Origin: Streptomyces megasporus
Lineage (GTDB): Bacteria; Actinomycetota; Actinomycetes; Streptomycetales; Streptomycetaceae
Direction: 5' to 3'
NCBI RefSeq assembly: GCF_000718985.1
Contig: NZ_JODL01000032.1
Location: 1-47,233 of the forward strand
Length of the DNA stretch: 47,233 bases
The position numbers and the translations under genes were made by a program. Below the pieces are notes generated by a model, which saw nothing but the letters and a program-made list of their open reading frames with translations, ran no database searches and had not been told where the DNA came from. Shown here piece by piece: positions 29,975-37,847 of the stretch (the stretch's first letter is position 1; each line of letters begins with the position of its first letter).

Positions 29975-31092
29975 GGAAGCTGCTGCGCCGTACCGCCGCC
30001 CTGGGCGCGGCCACCGGGGTGGCAGCGGTGGTGTTCCTGCCGTTGATGATCGCCTCCGGCCAGGTCGAGGAAGGCCCCGACATGCAGGAGGTCGCCGCCG
30101 TCTCCGGGATCTCGGCACGGATGCTGGCCGCCTACCAGGAGGCGGCCACCGGTGTCGCCCGGCACGCGCCCACGTGCCGGGGGATGACCTGGCCGATCCT
30201 GGCCGGGATCGCGAAGGTGGAGTCCAACCATGCGGCCGGGCACACCATCGACCGTCGCGGCGACGTCACCCCGCACATCATCGGCCCCCGGCTCGACGGC
30301 AGCGGCGCCGGCGGCAATACTTCCGCCATCACCGACACCGACCGCGGCCGGTGGGATGGCGACGCGGTGTACGACCGCGCGGTCGGCCCGCTCCAGTTCC
30401 TGCCCTCCACTTGGGAGTCGATGGGGCGGGACGGCAACGGCGACGGGGTGCGCAGCCCGCACAACGTGGACGACGCCGCCCTGGGCGCCGCAGTGTACTT
30501 GTGCGGCCACGGGCGGAACCTCGCCGACCGCGCGCAACTGCGGGACGCGGTGTTCTCCTACAACCACTCCCACGCCTACGTCGACGAGGTGCTGCGATGG
30601 GTGGACCGCTACACCCGGTTCGCTCGCGTCTCGTCGGTGTTCGGGGCGGGGGCGAGCAAAGGGGCGGAGAAGGCCATCCGGGCGGCCCTGTCCCAACGGG
30701 GTGTCCCCTACTCCTGGGGCGGCGGCACCGCGCAGGGTCCCAGCCGAGGGGTCTGCTGCTCCCCGGGCGGCAAGTCCGGTGCGCACATCACCGGGTTCGA
30801 CTGCTCCGGGCTGACCCTGTACGCCTTCGCGCAGGCCGGGGTGCGGCTGCCGCGGACCGCGGCCGCGCAGGCCGGGGTCGGCCGCCGCATCCCCGCCGCC
30901 CAAGGCGTTTCCGCGCTCAAGCCCGGCGACCTGGTGTTCTTCGCCTACAACCCCGGCAGCGACGCCACGATCTACCACGTCGGGATCTACCTGGGGGGCG
31001 GACAGATGGTCAACGCCCCGCGGCCGGGGACCGTGGTGCGCACCGAGCCGGTCTGGGAGGACGGCTTCGCGGGAGGAGCCCGCATCCTGTGA
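29971..31092 (+). CDS. Lytic transglycosylase-NlpC/P60 wall hydrolase
   Basis: A 373-residue exported enzyme starting at GTG 29971 (GTGA overlap), with an N-terminal signal/anchor (TAALGAATGVAAVVFLPLMI). The first domain is an MltB-like lytic transglycosylase: LAGIAKVESNH with the catalytic Glu near residue 83, VGPLQFLPSTWE and HNVDDAALGAAVYLC. The second is an NlpC/P60 peptidase with FDCSGLTLYAFAQAG (Cys near 276), LKPGDLVFF and YHVGIYLGGG (His near 335). It opens peptidoglycan locally for the mating channel, the role of TcpG/Orf14 of Tn916-type systems. Confidence 0.92.
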   Translation: MRKLLRRTAALGAATGVAAVVFLPLMIASGQVEEGPDMQEVAAVSGISARMLAAYQEAATGVARHAPTCRGMTWPILAGIAKVESNHAAGHTIDRRGDVTPHIIGPRLDGSGAGGNTSAITDTDRGRWDGDAVYDRAVGPLQFLPSTWESMGRDGNGDGVRSPHNVDDAALGAAVYLCGHGRNLADRAQLRDAVFSYNHSHAYVDEVLRWVDRYTRFARVSSVFGAGASKGAEKAIRAALSQRGVPYSWGGGTAQGPSRGVCCSPGGKSGAHITGFDCSGLTLYAFAQAGVRLPRTAAAQAGVGRRIPAAQGVSALKPGDLVFFAYNPGSDATIYHVGIYLGGGQMVNAPRPGTVVRTEPVWEDGFAGGARIL

Positions 31093-31706
31093 CCACCCGC
31101 CGTGCCCTCTCCCGCCGCCCCGGGGTGGCGCTGCTGGCCGCCGCGCTGCTGGCCGCCCTGGGCACCATACTGCTCGTCCGTGCCCCGCACGACGCGCCCC
31201 ACGTGGCGGCGCGTTCGACGCCCGCTCAAACCGATTCTGCGGTGCCGTTGCCCCGCGCCTCCCGGCCCGCGTCCGACCGGCCGCCGGCTGTGAAGCAGGG
31301 GAAGCCGCCGGACCCGGCGGTGGACACCGTCTCACCCGTGCCGCCGGCTGGGGACGGTCCTGGCGCCGACGCGGCGATCCAATGCGTACTGGAGCACTCG
31401 TCGCCCGCTGATCTGCCTCGCTCGGTGGAGCGCGACGCGGTCGCGCTGGCCGAGCAGGTGTGGCGCGCGGACGTCACCGGCGCAGGTCGTGTCCGGTGGC
31501 CGCGCTACTTCTCCGCCACCGCCCCGGCCCGGCACCTGTACACACGGGTGCGGATCCAGGCCGGCATCGCCCGCAGAACCGACGCTGGCCGCGTGGTGGT
31601 GCACCTGGTGTGGGCCGGCGCCGACCCGTCGGGCCAGTACCGCGAGGGCCGCACGGCCCGTGTGTTGCTGGCCCGCACCGACCACGGATGGGAGCCCGTA
31701 CGTTGA
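31089..31706 (+). CDS. Membrane-anchored accessory T4SS protein, 205 aa
   Basis: Starts at GTG 31089 (GTGA overlap). One N-terminal membrane helix (GVALLAAALLAALGTILLV) is followed by a proline-rich stalk of about 60 residues and a compact exported domain with AIQCVLEHSSPADLPR, YFSATAPARHLYTRVRIQAG and VVHLVWAGADPSGQYREGR ending DHGWEPVR, reminiscent of NTF2-like or lipoprotein-type accessory domains. No family recognised. Its stop overlaps the start of the coupling ATPase (TTGA). Confidence 0.7.
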   Translation: MTTRRALSRRPGVALLAAALLAALGTILLVRAPHDAPHVAARSTPAQTDSAVPLPRASRPASDRPPAVKQGKPPDPAVDTVSPVPPAGDGPGADAAIQCVLEHSSPADLPRSVERDAVALAEQVWRADVTGAGRVRWPRYFSATAPARHLYTRVRIQAGIARRTDAGRVVVHLVWAGADPSGQYREGRTARVLLARTDHGWEPVR

Positions 31707-34378
31707 CCATCACACCGTTCGCCGCTGCTTCCGAAGACGTGCAGGGTCTGTGGCGCGCCGGTTGGGCGCTGGTGCAGGCCGTGGTCGGTGCCGCTCGGTG
31801 GATCACCGACCACTTGGTGCTCTTGGGTTTGATCGGGGCGGTGCTGCTGGCCGTCGGTCAGGCGGTGCAGGTGTGGCTGGCGGCTGCGGCGTCCCGTCGC
31901 CGGGTGCGATATCGCCTCACCCCCAGCCGGCGTTTCGAGGCCGACGCCGAGCAGATCTGGCGGTATGCCGTGCTGCTGACGCGGGCGGCGTCCAGCGGAC
32001 CGTGGTGGGCACCACGCCGGTCGCGGTCGGTACGGATCGAGCTGCGCGCCGATGGAGGCAGCCCACTGGACTACATCGTGGAGGGCCCGGCCTCGGCCCG
32101 ACAACTGCTGGCCAGCACGCCCTACCGGGGGGTGACTGTCATGCCCGTCCGGCGGCCGCCCGCCTCACGGTCCCGGCACACGGTGCGGGCGGAGTTCGTG
32201 GTACGCGGCCCGGTGTCCGAGCGGCTGCGAGAGGTGCCACTGGAGCCCGACCCGTTGCAGCCGCTGGTGGACGCCGTGGCCACGCTCCGCACCGACCTGG
32301 GCGATCGAGCGGAAATCTGCATCGATCTCCAGGCGGTGGGCCGCTGGAATCTGCTGATACGCCGTTGGCAGGTGCTGGCCGACGCCCGGGCCCGGGCGCA
32401 GCGGCAGGCCCGCCGCGACGCCCTGACCGCACTGGAGGTCGAGGACTCCTGGCGTCAGCAGCTCGCCGAGCTGCTCGGCGGCCGCGGAAGTGGCCGACGC
32501 CCGGTACTGTCGGCGCGGCCGCGTCCGGTCGACCGGACCAAGGCGCTGGGCAGACTGGCGGAGTCGGCCGGGCTGGTGCGCATCCAGATCCTGGTGCGGT
32601 GCTCCTCCGACCGCATCGGCCGAGCCCACAAGCGCCTGGGGCACATCGCCGCCGCGCTGGACATCTACGCCGCCGGTGCCCGCATCGTCCGCCGGGGCCG
32701 CCGGATCGGTCCCTGGCGCTTCGGGGATGTTGACAGCCGCCCTTGGCGGCGAGGGTTCGACGCACGCTGGGCCACTGGGCAGATCACCGGCACGCGCCGA
32801 TCGTGGGTACGGGTGGAGGAGATCGCCGGCCTGTTCAAACCGGTCACCCGGCACTGCCGGTTGCCGCTGCTGGTCGGTGACCTGCCCATCTACCGGCCCG
32901 GCGACGCCCACGTGATGCCACACGGCTGGCACATTGGCCCGGACGGGGTCGAGCGGCTGATCGCCACCCCGCTGGCCGAGACGTTGTTCAGCGTGCGGGT
33001 GGGCAAGACCACCTACGGCAAGACGGCACAGGCGCTGGTGCAGATGGTCGCCCTCGCCCACGGTGGACACGGCGCGCTGTTCGTCGATCCGCACGGCGAC
33101 AGCTTCCGGGAAGCCGCTCCCTATCTGGCGCACCGGCGCATCGCCGAACGGCTGCTGTACCTGGACCTGACCGGCCGGCACGGCGACAGAGCACGGCTGG
33201 GCACCTGGAACCCCCTCGGCCTGGAGCGCGGACAACGCCCCGAGGAGGTGGTGCGGGCGGTGGTGGACGCATTCGCCACCGTCCTGGGCTGGAACGACGT
33301 GACTCATCCGCGGGCGATGACCGTCCTGACCAAGGGGGTGGAGGCGCTGGTGGCGGTCAACGCCGTCGCCGTCGCCGCTGGTCGCCCGAAGTGCCAGGCG
33401 ACGCTGTTCCAACTGCGCACCTTGCTGACCAATCCCGGCTGGCGCAACCTGGTCCTGGCCGCCTTGGGCGAGGAGCGGGCCCGCTGGTGGACCAGCGTCT
33501 TCCCCCAGTTCCCCGCCGACGCGCTCGCCCCGGTCCTCAACCCACTGGATCGGCTGGCGGCCAGTCCGGTGGCTCGCTCCTTCTTGGGCAGCCCCACCAG
33601 CACTTACGACATCCGCGCCGCGATGGATCACCAGATGCTGGTGTGGATCTGCCCGTCCGCGTCCGGCCCCACCGACCGGCTGCTGGTGAGCCTGTTGTTC
33701 CAGGACCTCTTCCGCGCCGGGATCTCCCGCCGCGACACGCCCGCGAACCGGCGCCCGGACTTCCACACCTTCGTCGATGAGCTGATCTCCATCGACAGCG
33801 CCTCCTCTGGCATCCTCGCCGCCGTCAGTGAGGAACTACGGAAATTCGGTATCCGGCTGCATGCGATGACTCAACTGCTCCAACGGGTCTCGGTACAGAC
33901 CCGCGAGTCGCTGATGCAGAACGCGTCGGTGCTCTCCAGCACTGCGGGCGCCAGCGACGCGGCCGCCCTGATGGCCAAGGAGTGGGGCGGGGCGGTGGAC
34001 TCGGCCGAGATCGCCGAACTGCCCCGCTTCCACCACTACATCACTCTCACTGTCGGTGGGCGGCGCCTGGGGCCGCTGCTGATCCGCGGCCCGCAGGTGA
34101 GCGAGGTGTTCGACAAATTCGCCCGGCCCTCCCAGGTCGGCCGGCTTCACGCGGCCGTCGTGCACAACCTCGCGGCACGGCCGGTGGCCGAACTCGAGGC
34201 GGTCGCCGCCGCCCAGGACGCATGCGTCGCCGACTTCTTGCGAACCACACGGCGTACCAGCCTGGCCAAGCCCGGCGTCGATGTCTTCGGCCGCACCGAA
34301 ACTCCCGGCCGGGCGGAAGGACCGGCGGAGGGAGGCGACCCCGATGGCAACACCCCGCAGACACCGGACATCTACTGA
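31703..34378 (+). CDS. VirD4/TraG-type coupling ATPase
   Basis: An 891-residue protein. The start is taken as TTG 31703 (TTGA overlap, GGGAG 8 nt upstream); ATG 31688 is possible but has no ribosome binding site. A membrane helix (LVLLGLIGAVLLAVGQAVQVW, about residues 35-55) precedes a long N-terminal region. Walker A is VGKTTYGKT (about 432-440), followed by ALFVDPHGDSFRE; Walker B is FHTFVDELISI (about 687-697); FGIRLHAMTQLLQRV follows. This is the TraG/VirD4 family that brings the relaxase-DNA complex to the channel. The GxxxxGKT loop is intact though preceded by an unusual VRV. The gene ends 2 bp before an IS110 remnant, so the extreme C-terminus may have been altered. Confidence 0.87.
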   Translation: MTITPFAAASEDVQGLWRAGWALVQAVVGAARWITDHLVLLGLIGAVLLAVGQAVQVWLAAAASRRRVRYRLTPSRRFEADAEQIWRYAVLLTRAASSGPWWAPRRSRSVRIELRADGGSPLDYIVEGPASARQLLASTPYRGVTVMPVRRPPASRSRHTVRAEFVVRGPVSERLREVPLEPDPLQPLVDAVATLRTDLGDRAEICIDLQAVGRWNLLIRRWQVLADARARAQRQARRDALTALEVEDSWRQQLAELLGGRGSGRRPVLSARPRPVDRTKALGRLAESAGLVRIQILVRCSSDRIGRAHKRLGHIAAALDIYAAGARIVRRGRRIGPWRFGDVDSRPWRRGFDARWATGQITGTRRSWVRVEEIAGLFKPVTRHCRLPLLVGDLPIYRPGDAHVMPHGWHIGPDGVERLIATPLAETLFSVRVGKTTYGKTAQALVQMVALAHGGHGALFVDPHGDSFREAAPYLAHRRIAERLLYLDLTGRHGDRARLGTWNPLGLERGQRPEEVVRAVVDAFATVLGWNDVTHPRAMTVLTKGVEALVAVNAVAVAAGRPKCQATLFQLRTLLTNPGWRNLVLAALGEERARWWTSVFPQFPADALAPVLNPLDRLAASPVARSFLGSPTSTYDIRAAMDHQMLVWICPSASGPTDRLLVSLLFQDLFRAGISRRDTPANRRPDFHTFVDELISIDSASSGILAAVSEELRKFGIRLHAMTQLLQRVSVQTRESLMQNASVLSSTAGASDAAALMAKEWGGAVDSAEIAELPRFHHYITLTVGGRRLGPLLIRGPQVSEVFDKFARPSQVGRLHAAVVHNLAARPVAELEAVAAAQDACVADFLRTTRRTSLAKPGVDVFGRTETPGRAEGPAEGGDPDGNTPQTPDIY

Positions 34379-34379
34379 T

Positions 34380-34487
34380 TCCCACGATCAGGGCGTCGGT
34401 CTCGGCGATCTCCTCATCGAGGGCCATCACCTCCCTCGCCAGCCTGGCCACGACGGCCGCGGCCAGCTTCTCTGCCAAGTCGGGAGC
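34380..34487 (-). pseudogene. IS110-type transposase remnant
   Basis: On the minus strand a 36-residue stretch (LAEKLAAAVVARLAREVM, then ALDEEIAETDALIVG) matches the helical segment of IS110-family transposases that precedes their SLPGMG-containing Transposase_20 domain. Neither that domain nor the N-terminal RuvC-like part is present, and the flanking frame is non-coding in character. It is therefore a small fragment, starting immediately after the stop codon of the coupling-ATPase gene. Confidence 0.6.
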
Positions 34488-34590
34488 GCGAAAGCAGAAC
34501 TGCGGCCTGCCTCCCGCCACCCTCCGCTTCCGGACCCGTCTCGGAAGAGTCCCACAACTGAGGTGGTGGGATAGCAAGTCGGCGCAAGTT

Positions 34591-34623
34591 CGCCAACTTC
34601 GGTACCGAGGTGGGAAGTTGGCG
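34591..34623. promoter_or_regulatory. Inverted repeat upstream of the lipoprotein operon
   Basis: Perfect 10-bp arms CGCCAACTTC (34591-34600) and GAAGTTGGCG (34614-34623), with a further partial copy (GGCGCAAGTTCGCC) just to the left. A possible -10 TAGTGT lies at 34634-34639, but the -35 (TGGGAA, 34611-34616) is weak. The arrangement suggests a repressor site over the promoter of the Tad-like operon. Together with the IS110 remnant this accounts for the 388-bp gap; the remainder shows no gene. Confidence 0.5.
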
Positions 34624-34766
34624 CGGAAGTCCGTAGTGTGGCGAGCGCGTACGACGACCGAGAGGATCGCCGTCCGGGCGGTGTGGCCTGCGGTGGTCTG
34701 CTGAGGACGCGCCGGCTCGTCGCGGACCAGTCGAGCCGGTCGCCGGATACGGGGAGGCGACATCCG

Positions 34767-35372
34767 ATGACGCGCACACCGCGCCGCCGACCGGGACCTG
34801 TACGGGCACGCCGTCGGGCGCTGCTCACCGCCTGTTTAGGGGTCGGTGTGCTGTTGTCGGCGTGCAGTGGGCAGGACGCCGCCGAGCCGGAGGATGCCGC
34901 GTCATCGACGGCACCCGCCACGCTGACGCCGTCGGCCGCGCCGGACGCCGATCCGCTGGCGGCGGAGAAGAAGGCGGTGGTGAAGGACTACCGGCGGTAC
35001 TGGGATGCGCGGGTGGAGGCGTACGCCCGGGGCACCTCCAAGGGCACGTCTTTGCGGACCTATGCCACCGGGAAGGCGTGGGCGGCGATCGAGGGCGAGC
35101 TGGAGAAGCTGGTCGACCGGGGACTGACGACCACCGGTGAGCCGATGATCGACCCGAAGGTCACGGCTATCGACATGGACCGCGCGGTGCCCCGTGCGAC
35201 GATCACCGGCTGCGTGGACGTCTCTGGCTGGACGCTCGTCGACCGCGACACCAAGAAGGAGGTCACCCTCCCCAGCGAGCGGCTGACGAGGTACGTGAGC
35301 ACCGCGACGGCGGAGAAGTGGGGGAAGCGATGGGTGGTTCTGGAGGACGCGCCACGCGACCGCAGATGCTGA
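34767..35372 (+). CDS. Putative lipoprotein, 201 aa
   Basis: ATG 34767 follows GGGGAGG. A very basic N-terminus and hydrophobic segment end in the lipobox LLSAC (Cys near residue 31), followed by a polar linker. The mature domain has EKKAVVKDYRRYWDARVEAY, TSLRTYATGKAWAAIEGELE and ATITGCVDVSGWTLVDRDTK, a layout common in actinobacterial lipoproteins with an NTF2-like fold. It overlaps the next gene by 43 bp and opens the Tad-like operon. No specific function is known to me. Confidence 0.78.
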   Translation: MTRTPRRRPGPVRARRRALLTACLGVGVLLSACSGQDAAEPEDAASSTAPATLTPSAAPDADPLAAEKKAVVKDYRRYWDARVEAYARGTSKGTSLRTYATGKAWAAIEGELEKLVDRGLTTTGEPMIDPKVTAIDMDRAVPRATITGCVDVSGWTLVDRDTKKEVTLPSERLTRYVSTATAEKWGKRWVVLEDAPRDRRC

Positions 35373-36250
35373 CCCGCCCGGCGGTGGCCGTGGCCGCCCT
35401 TGCGGCGCTGGCCGTGCCGCTGACCGGCACCGCCCGCGCCGACGGTCCGGACATCACCGCAGGAGAATGCGATCTCATCAGCTTCTGTACCGGGGTACGC
35501 GTCGAGCGGCCCGCACCCGGCTCCCCTGGGGACGGTAGGCGCCCCACCGGCGGGGGCGGGAGCGCGAAGAGCGGTGGGGACTTCGCCGTCAACCGGGACT
35601 GCCGGGTCAGGCCGCTCCAGCCACAGCCCCCGGCGGGCAGTTCCCTGTGGGAGGGCCGCGACCCAGAAGACGGCGCGATCTACGTGCGGATCTGCCCGAC
35701 CACCGGCCCGTTGGGACTCGGGCAGACCCAGGAGACGTTCTGGGCGGCCAATCCCCCCGAGGAGGAAGCGGTCGATCCGACGGTGCTGGCGCAGCAGGCC
35801 CTGGACAAGATGGCGCTACGCGGCCCAGACATCATCAGCCCGACCTCCGCAGGCCGGTACTCGGTCGGGGTGCCGATGTGGCTCCAGGTCGGGCGTTCGG
35901 CCACCACCTACGGCCCCAACCGGGCGTCCGCGTCGGCCGGTGGCGTCACGGTGACGGCCACCGCCCGCGTCACGCGGATCGTGTGGGACATGGGCGACGG
36001 GTCGTCGGTGACCTGCACCGGCCCGGGCTCGCCGTACCGCAAGGGGTACGGCATGCGGTCCTCGCCGGACTGTGGCCACCGCTACACCACCACCTCGGCG
36101 TCCCGGTCGAGCGGGCGGTTCACGGTGACCGCGACCTCGACCTGGCAGGTGCAGTGGACGGCCACCACAGGCGAGTCCGGCGAGGTGACCACCACACGGC
36201 AGTCGGAGGTGGCCATCGGAGTCGGCGAGGCCCAGGCCGTTGGCAGCTGA
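35330..36250 (+). CDS. Secreted protein with PKD-like region
   Basis: A 306-residue protein; ATG 35330 follows GGGGGAAG inside the end of the lipoprotein gene. A signal peptide (AVAVAALAALAVPLTGTARA) is followed by a Cys-containing N-terminal part (ITAGECDLISFCTG). The C-terminal half contains VTRIVWDMGDGSSVTCTGPG, SSPDCGHRYTTTSASRSSGRF and VTATSTWQVQWTATTGE, resembling a PKD-type beta domain. Such proteins are frequent beside Tad-like loci in actinomycetes. Probably exported or wall-associated; no enzymatic motif is seen. Confidence 0.75.
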   Translation: MGGSGGRATRPQMLTRPAVAVAALAALAVPLTGTARADGPDITAGECDLISFCTGVRVERPAPGSPGDGRRPTGGGGSAKSGGDFAVNRDCRVRPLQPQPPAGSSLWEGRDPEDGAIYVRICPTTGPLGLGQTQETFWAANPPEEEAVDPTVLAQQALDKMALRGPDIISPTSAGRYSVGVPMWLQVGRSATTYGPNRASASAGGVTVTATARVTRIVWDMGDGSSVTCTGPGSPYRKGYGMRSSPDCGHRYTTTSASRSSGRFTVTATSTWQVQWTATTGESGEVTTTRQSEVAIGVGEAQAVGS

Positions 36251-36279
36251 GGCACCACACGCGAAAGGGACACAGGGCG

Positions 36280-36999
36280 TTGAGCAAGACCGAAACCCAC
36301 AGCCGCGCGTCGTCGGCGACGCCCATTGCGCAGGCCGGTGGCACCCCAGGGCAGGCGGCGCCGGTCACCGTGCCGAAGGCGCTGCGGGCGCGGCGGCGCA
36401 GCCCGTGGGCGATTGGGATGTCGGTGGCGCTGATCGCCGCCGGTGGTGTCGGCGGGGCGGTGCTGCTGGAGGCTTCCGGGCAGCGCACCAGTGTGGTGAC
36501 GGTGGTGCGGCAGGTGCCCGCCGGGCAGGAGATCACCGAGCGGGATCTGGGGGAGGCATCCGTCGCGCTGGCCCCGGGCCTCAAGCCGGTGCCGGCCGAC
36601 GAGCGGGAGACGGTGGTCGGCAAGCGGGCCGCGGTGGGACTGGTGCCCGGCTCTTTGCTGTCCCGCTCCCAGGTCACCGAGGCTTCGCTGGTGGCCGAAG
36701 GGGAACAGGTGGTGCCCGTCGGGTTGAAGCCGGCGTTGTGGCCGGCCACCGAGCTGGCGCCGGGCCAGCGAGTGCAGGTGGTGTGGGTGCCGGGCGAGGG
36801 CGGCACGGGCGAGCAACAGCCCGCCGAGGATCGGCGGCCGGTGACCGCCCGGGTGGTGAAGGTCGGTTCCCCCTCCCCGAGTTCGGGGGTGGCCGTGCTG
36901 GACGTGGCGGTGGCTGCCGAGGACGGCCCGGTGGTGCTGGCGTGGTCGGCGAGCGGGAACGCCGCCTTGGCCCTCGACGCCGGCGGAGGTGATGAGTGA
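36280..36999 (+). CDS. SAF-domain (CpaB/RcpC-like) pilus protein
   Basis: A 239-residue protein; the likely start is TTG 36280, 9 nt after AAAGGGA. A membrane helix (PWAIGMSVALIAAGGVGGAVLL, about residues 46-67) precedes a SAF domain: VVTVVRQVPAGQEITERDLG, VVGKRAAVGLVPGSLLSRSQV and later ELAPGQRVQVVWVPG. CpaB/RcpC proteins help assemble the secretion channel of Flp/Tad pili. Its stop overlaps the MinD-like gene (TGATG). Confidence 0.8.
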   Translation: MSKTETHSRASSATPIAQAGGTPGQAAPVTVPKALRARRRSPWAIGMSVALIAAGGVGGAVLLEASGQRTSVVTVVRQVPAGQEITERDLGEASVALAPGLKPVPADERETVVGKRAAVGLVPGSLLSRSQVTEASLVAEGEQVVPVGLKPALWPATELAPGQRVQVVWVPGEGGTGEQQPAEDRRPVTARVVKVGSPSPSSGVAVLDVAVAAEDGPVVLAWSASGNAALALDAGGGDE

Positions 37000-37847
37000 T
37001 GGCGGTGGTGGCGCTGGCGGGCACCACTGGTGCCCCCGGGGTGACGTCGACCGCGTTGGCGTTGCAGGCGGCGTGGCCGCTGCTGCCCGGGCGGCGGATG
37101 ATCACCGCCGAGTGCGACCCGGACGGTGGGGCGGTGTTGTATGGCGCGCTGCAGGGTCGGTTGGGAGACCGGCACGGGCTGCACAACCTGGTGGCGGCCG
37201 GGCGGCGGGGAGCGGCAGCGTTCACGGAGGCGTTCTGGCGGCAGTTGATCGACCTCACCGACGACGGGAGCGCCGAGGACGGCCCCGGGGACCGGCTGCT
37301 GCTGCCAGGCTTCGCCGAGCCGGCGCAGGCCCTGGGGTTCGCCCCGCTGTGGGAGATGCTGGCCGCTCAGTTCGTCGGGATCGGCCCCCACGGGCACGAC
37401 GTGCTGGTGGACCTGGGGCGCGGTGGCGTGTTCGGTCCGTCCGGGGTGCTGGCGCGGCGGGCGGATGCAGTGGTGTTGGTGGCACGGACCACGATGTTGG
37501 GGGCGCGGTCGGCCGCGGTGCGGTTGGAAGCGCTGCGCGAGGAGATCCCCCATCTGGGGCTGCTGCTGATCGAGGAGGAGTACCCGGCCGACTACGTGCT
37601 CCAAGTGCTACGCAAGGAGCGAGGCCTGCGTCCGTCGCTGGTGGGTGTGTTGCCGCATCGGCCGCGGCAGGCACGGGTGTTCTCCCACGGCGCCGAGCCG
37701 GACCGCCGGTTTGCGCGCGGGGAGTTGATGCGGGCTGCCCGTACCGTGGCCGAGACAGTGCAGCGGCAGTTGGACCAGGTCCTCGCCACTCGCACCCGGT
37801 CCGGTTCCGCTCCGGTATACCGCGGGGAGGTGGCCGGTGCGCGGTAG
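36999..37847 (+). CDS. MinD/CpaE-like protein with degenerate P-loop
   Basis: A 282-residue protein starting at ATG 36999 (TGATG overlap). It begins like a ParA/MinD/CpaE ATPase (VVALAGTTGAPGVTSTALAL), but the lysines of the Walker A motif are absent, so nucleotide hydrolysis is doubtful. Later segments fit the fold: ITAECDPDGGAVLYGA, HDVLVDLGRGGVFG and ADAVVLVARTTMLGARSAA. In Tad systems CpaE/TadZ localises the pilus machine. It overlaps the CpaF gene by 11 bp. Confidence 0.78.
   Translation: MAVVALAGTTGAPGVTSTALALQAAWPLLPGRRMITAECDPDGGAVLYGALQGRLGDRHGLHNLVAAGRRGAAAFTEAFWRQLIDLTDDGSAEDGPGDRLLLPGFAEPAQALGFAPLWEMLAAQFVGIGPHGHDVLVDLGRGGVFGPSGVLARRADAVVLVARTTMLGARSAAVRLEALREEIPHLGLLLIEEEYPADYVLQVLRKERGLRPSLVGVLPHRPRQARVFSHGAEPDRRFARGELMRAARTVAETVQRQLDQVLATRTRSGSAPVYRGEVAGAR

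Noticed and set aside
36999..37847. ParA partner for the ParB-like protein
   Set aside because: The gene is embedded in the Tad-like operon, lacks P-loop lysines and lies 28 kb from the parB-like gene.
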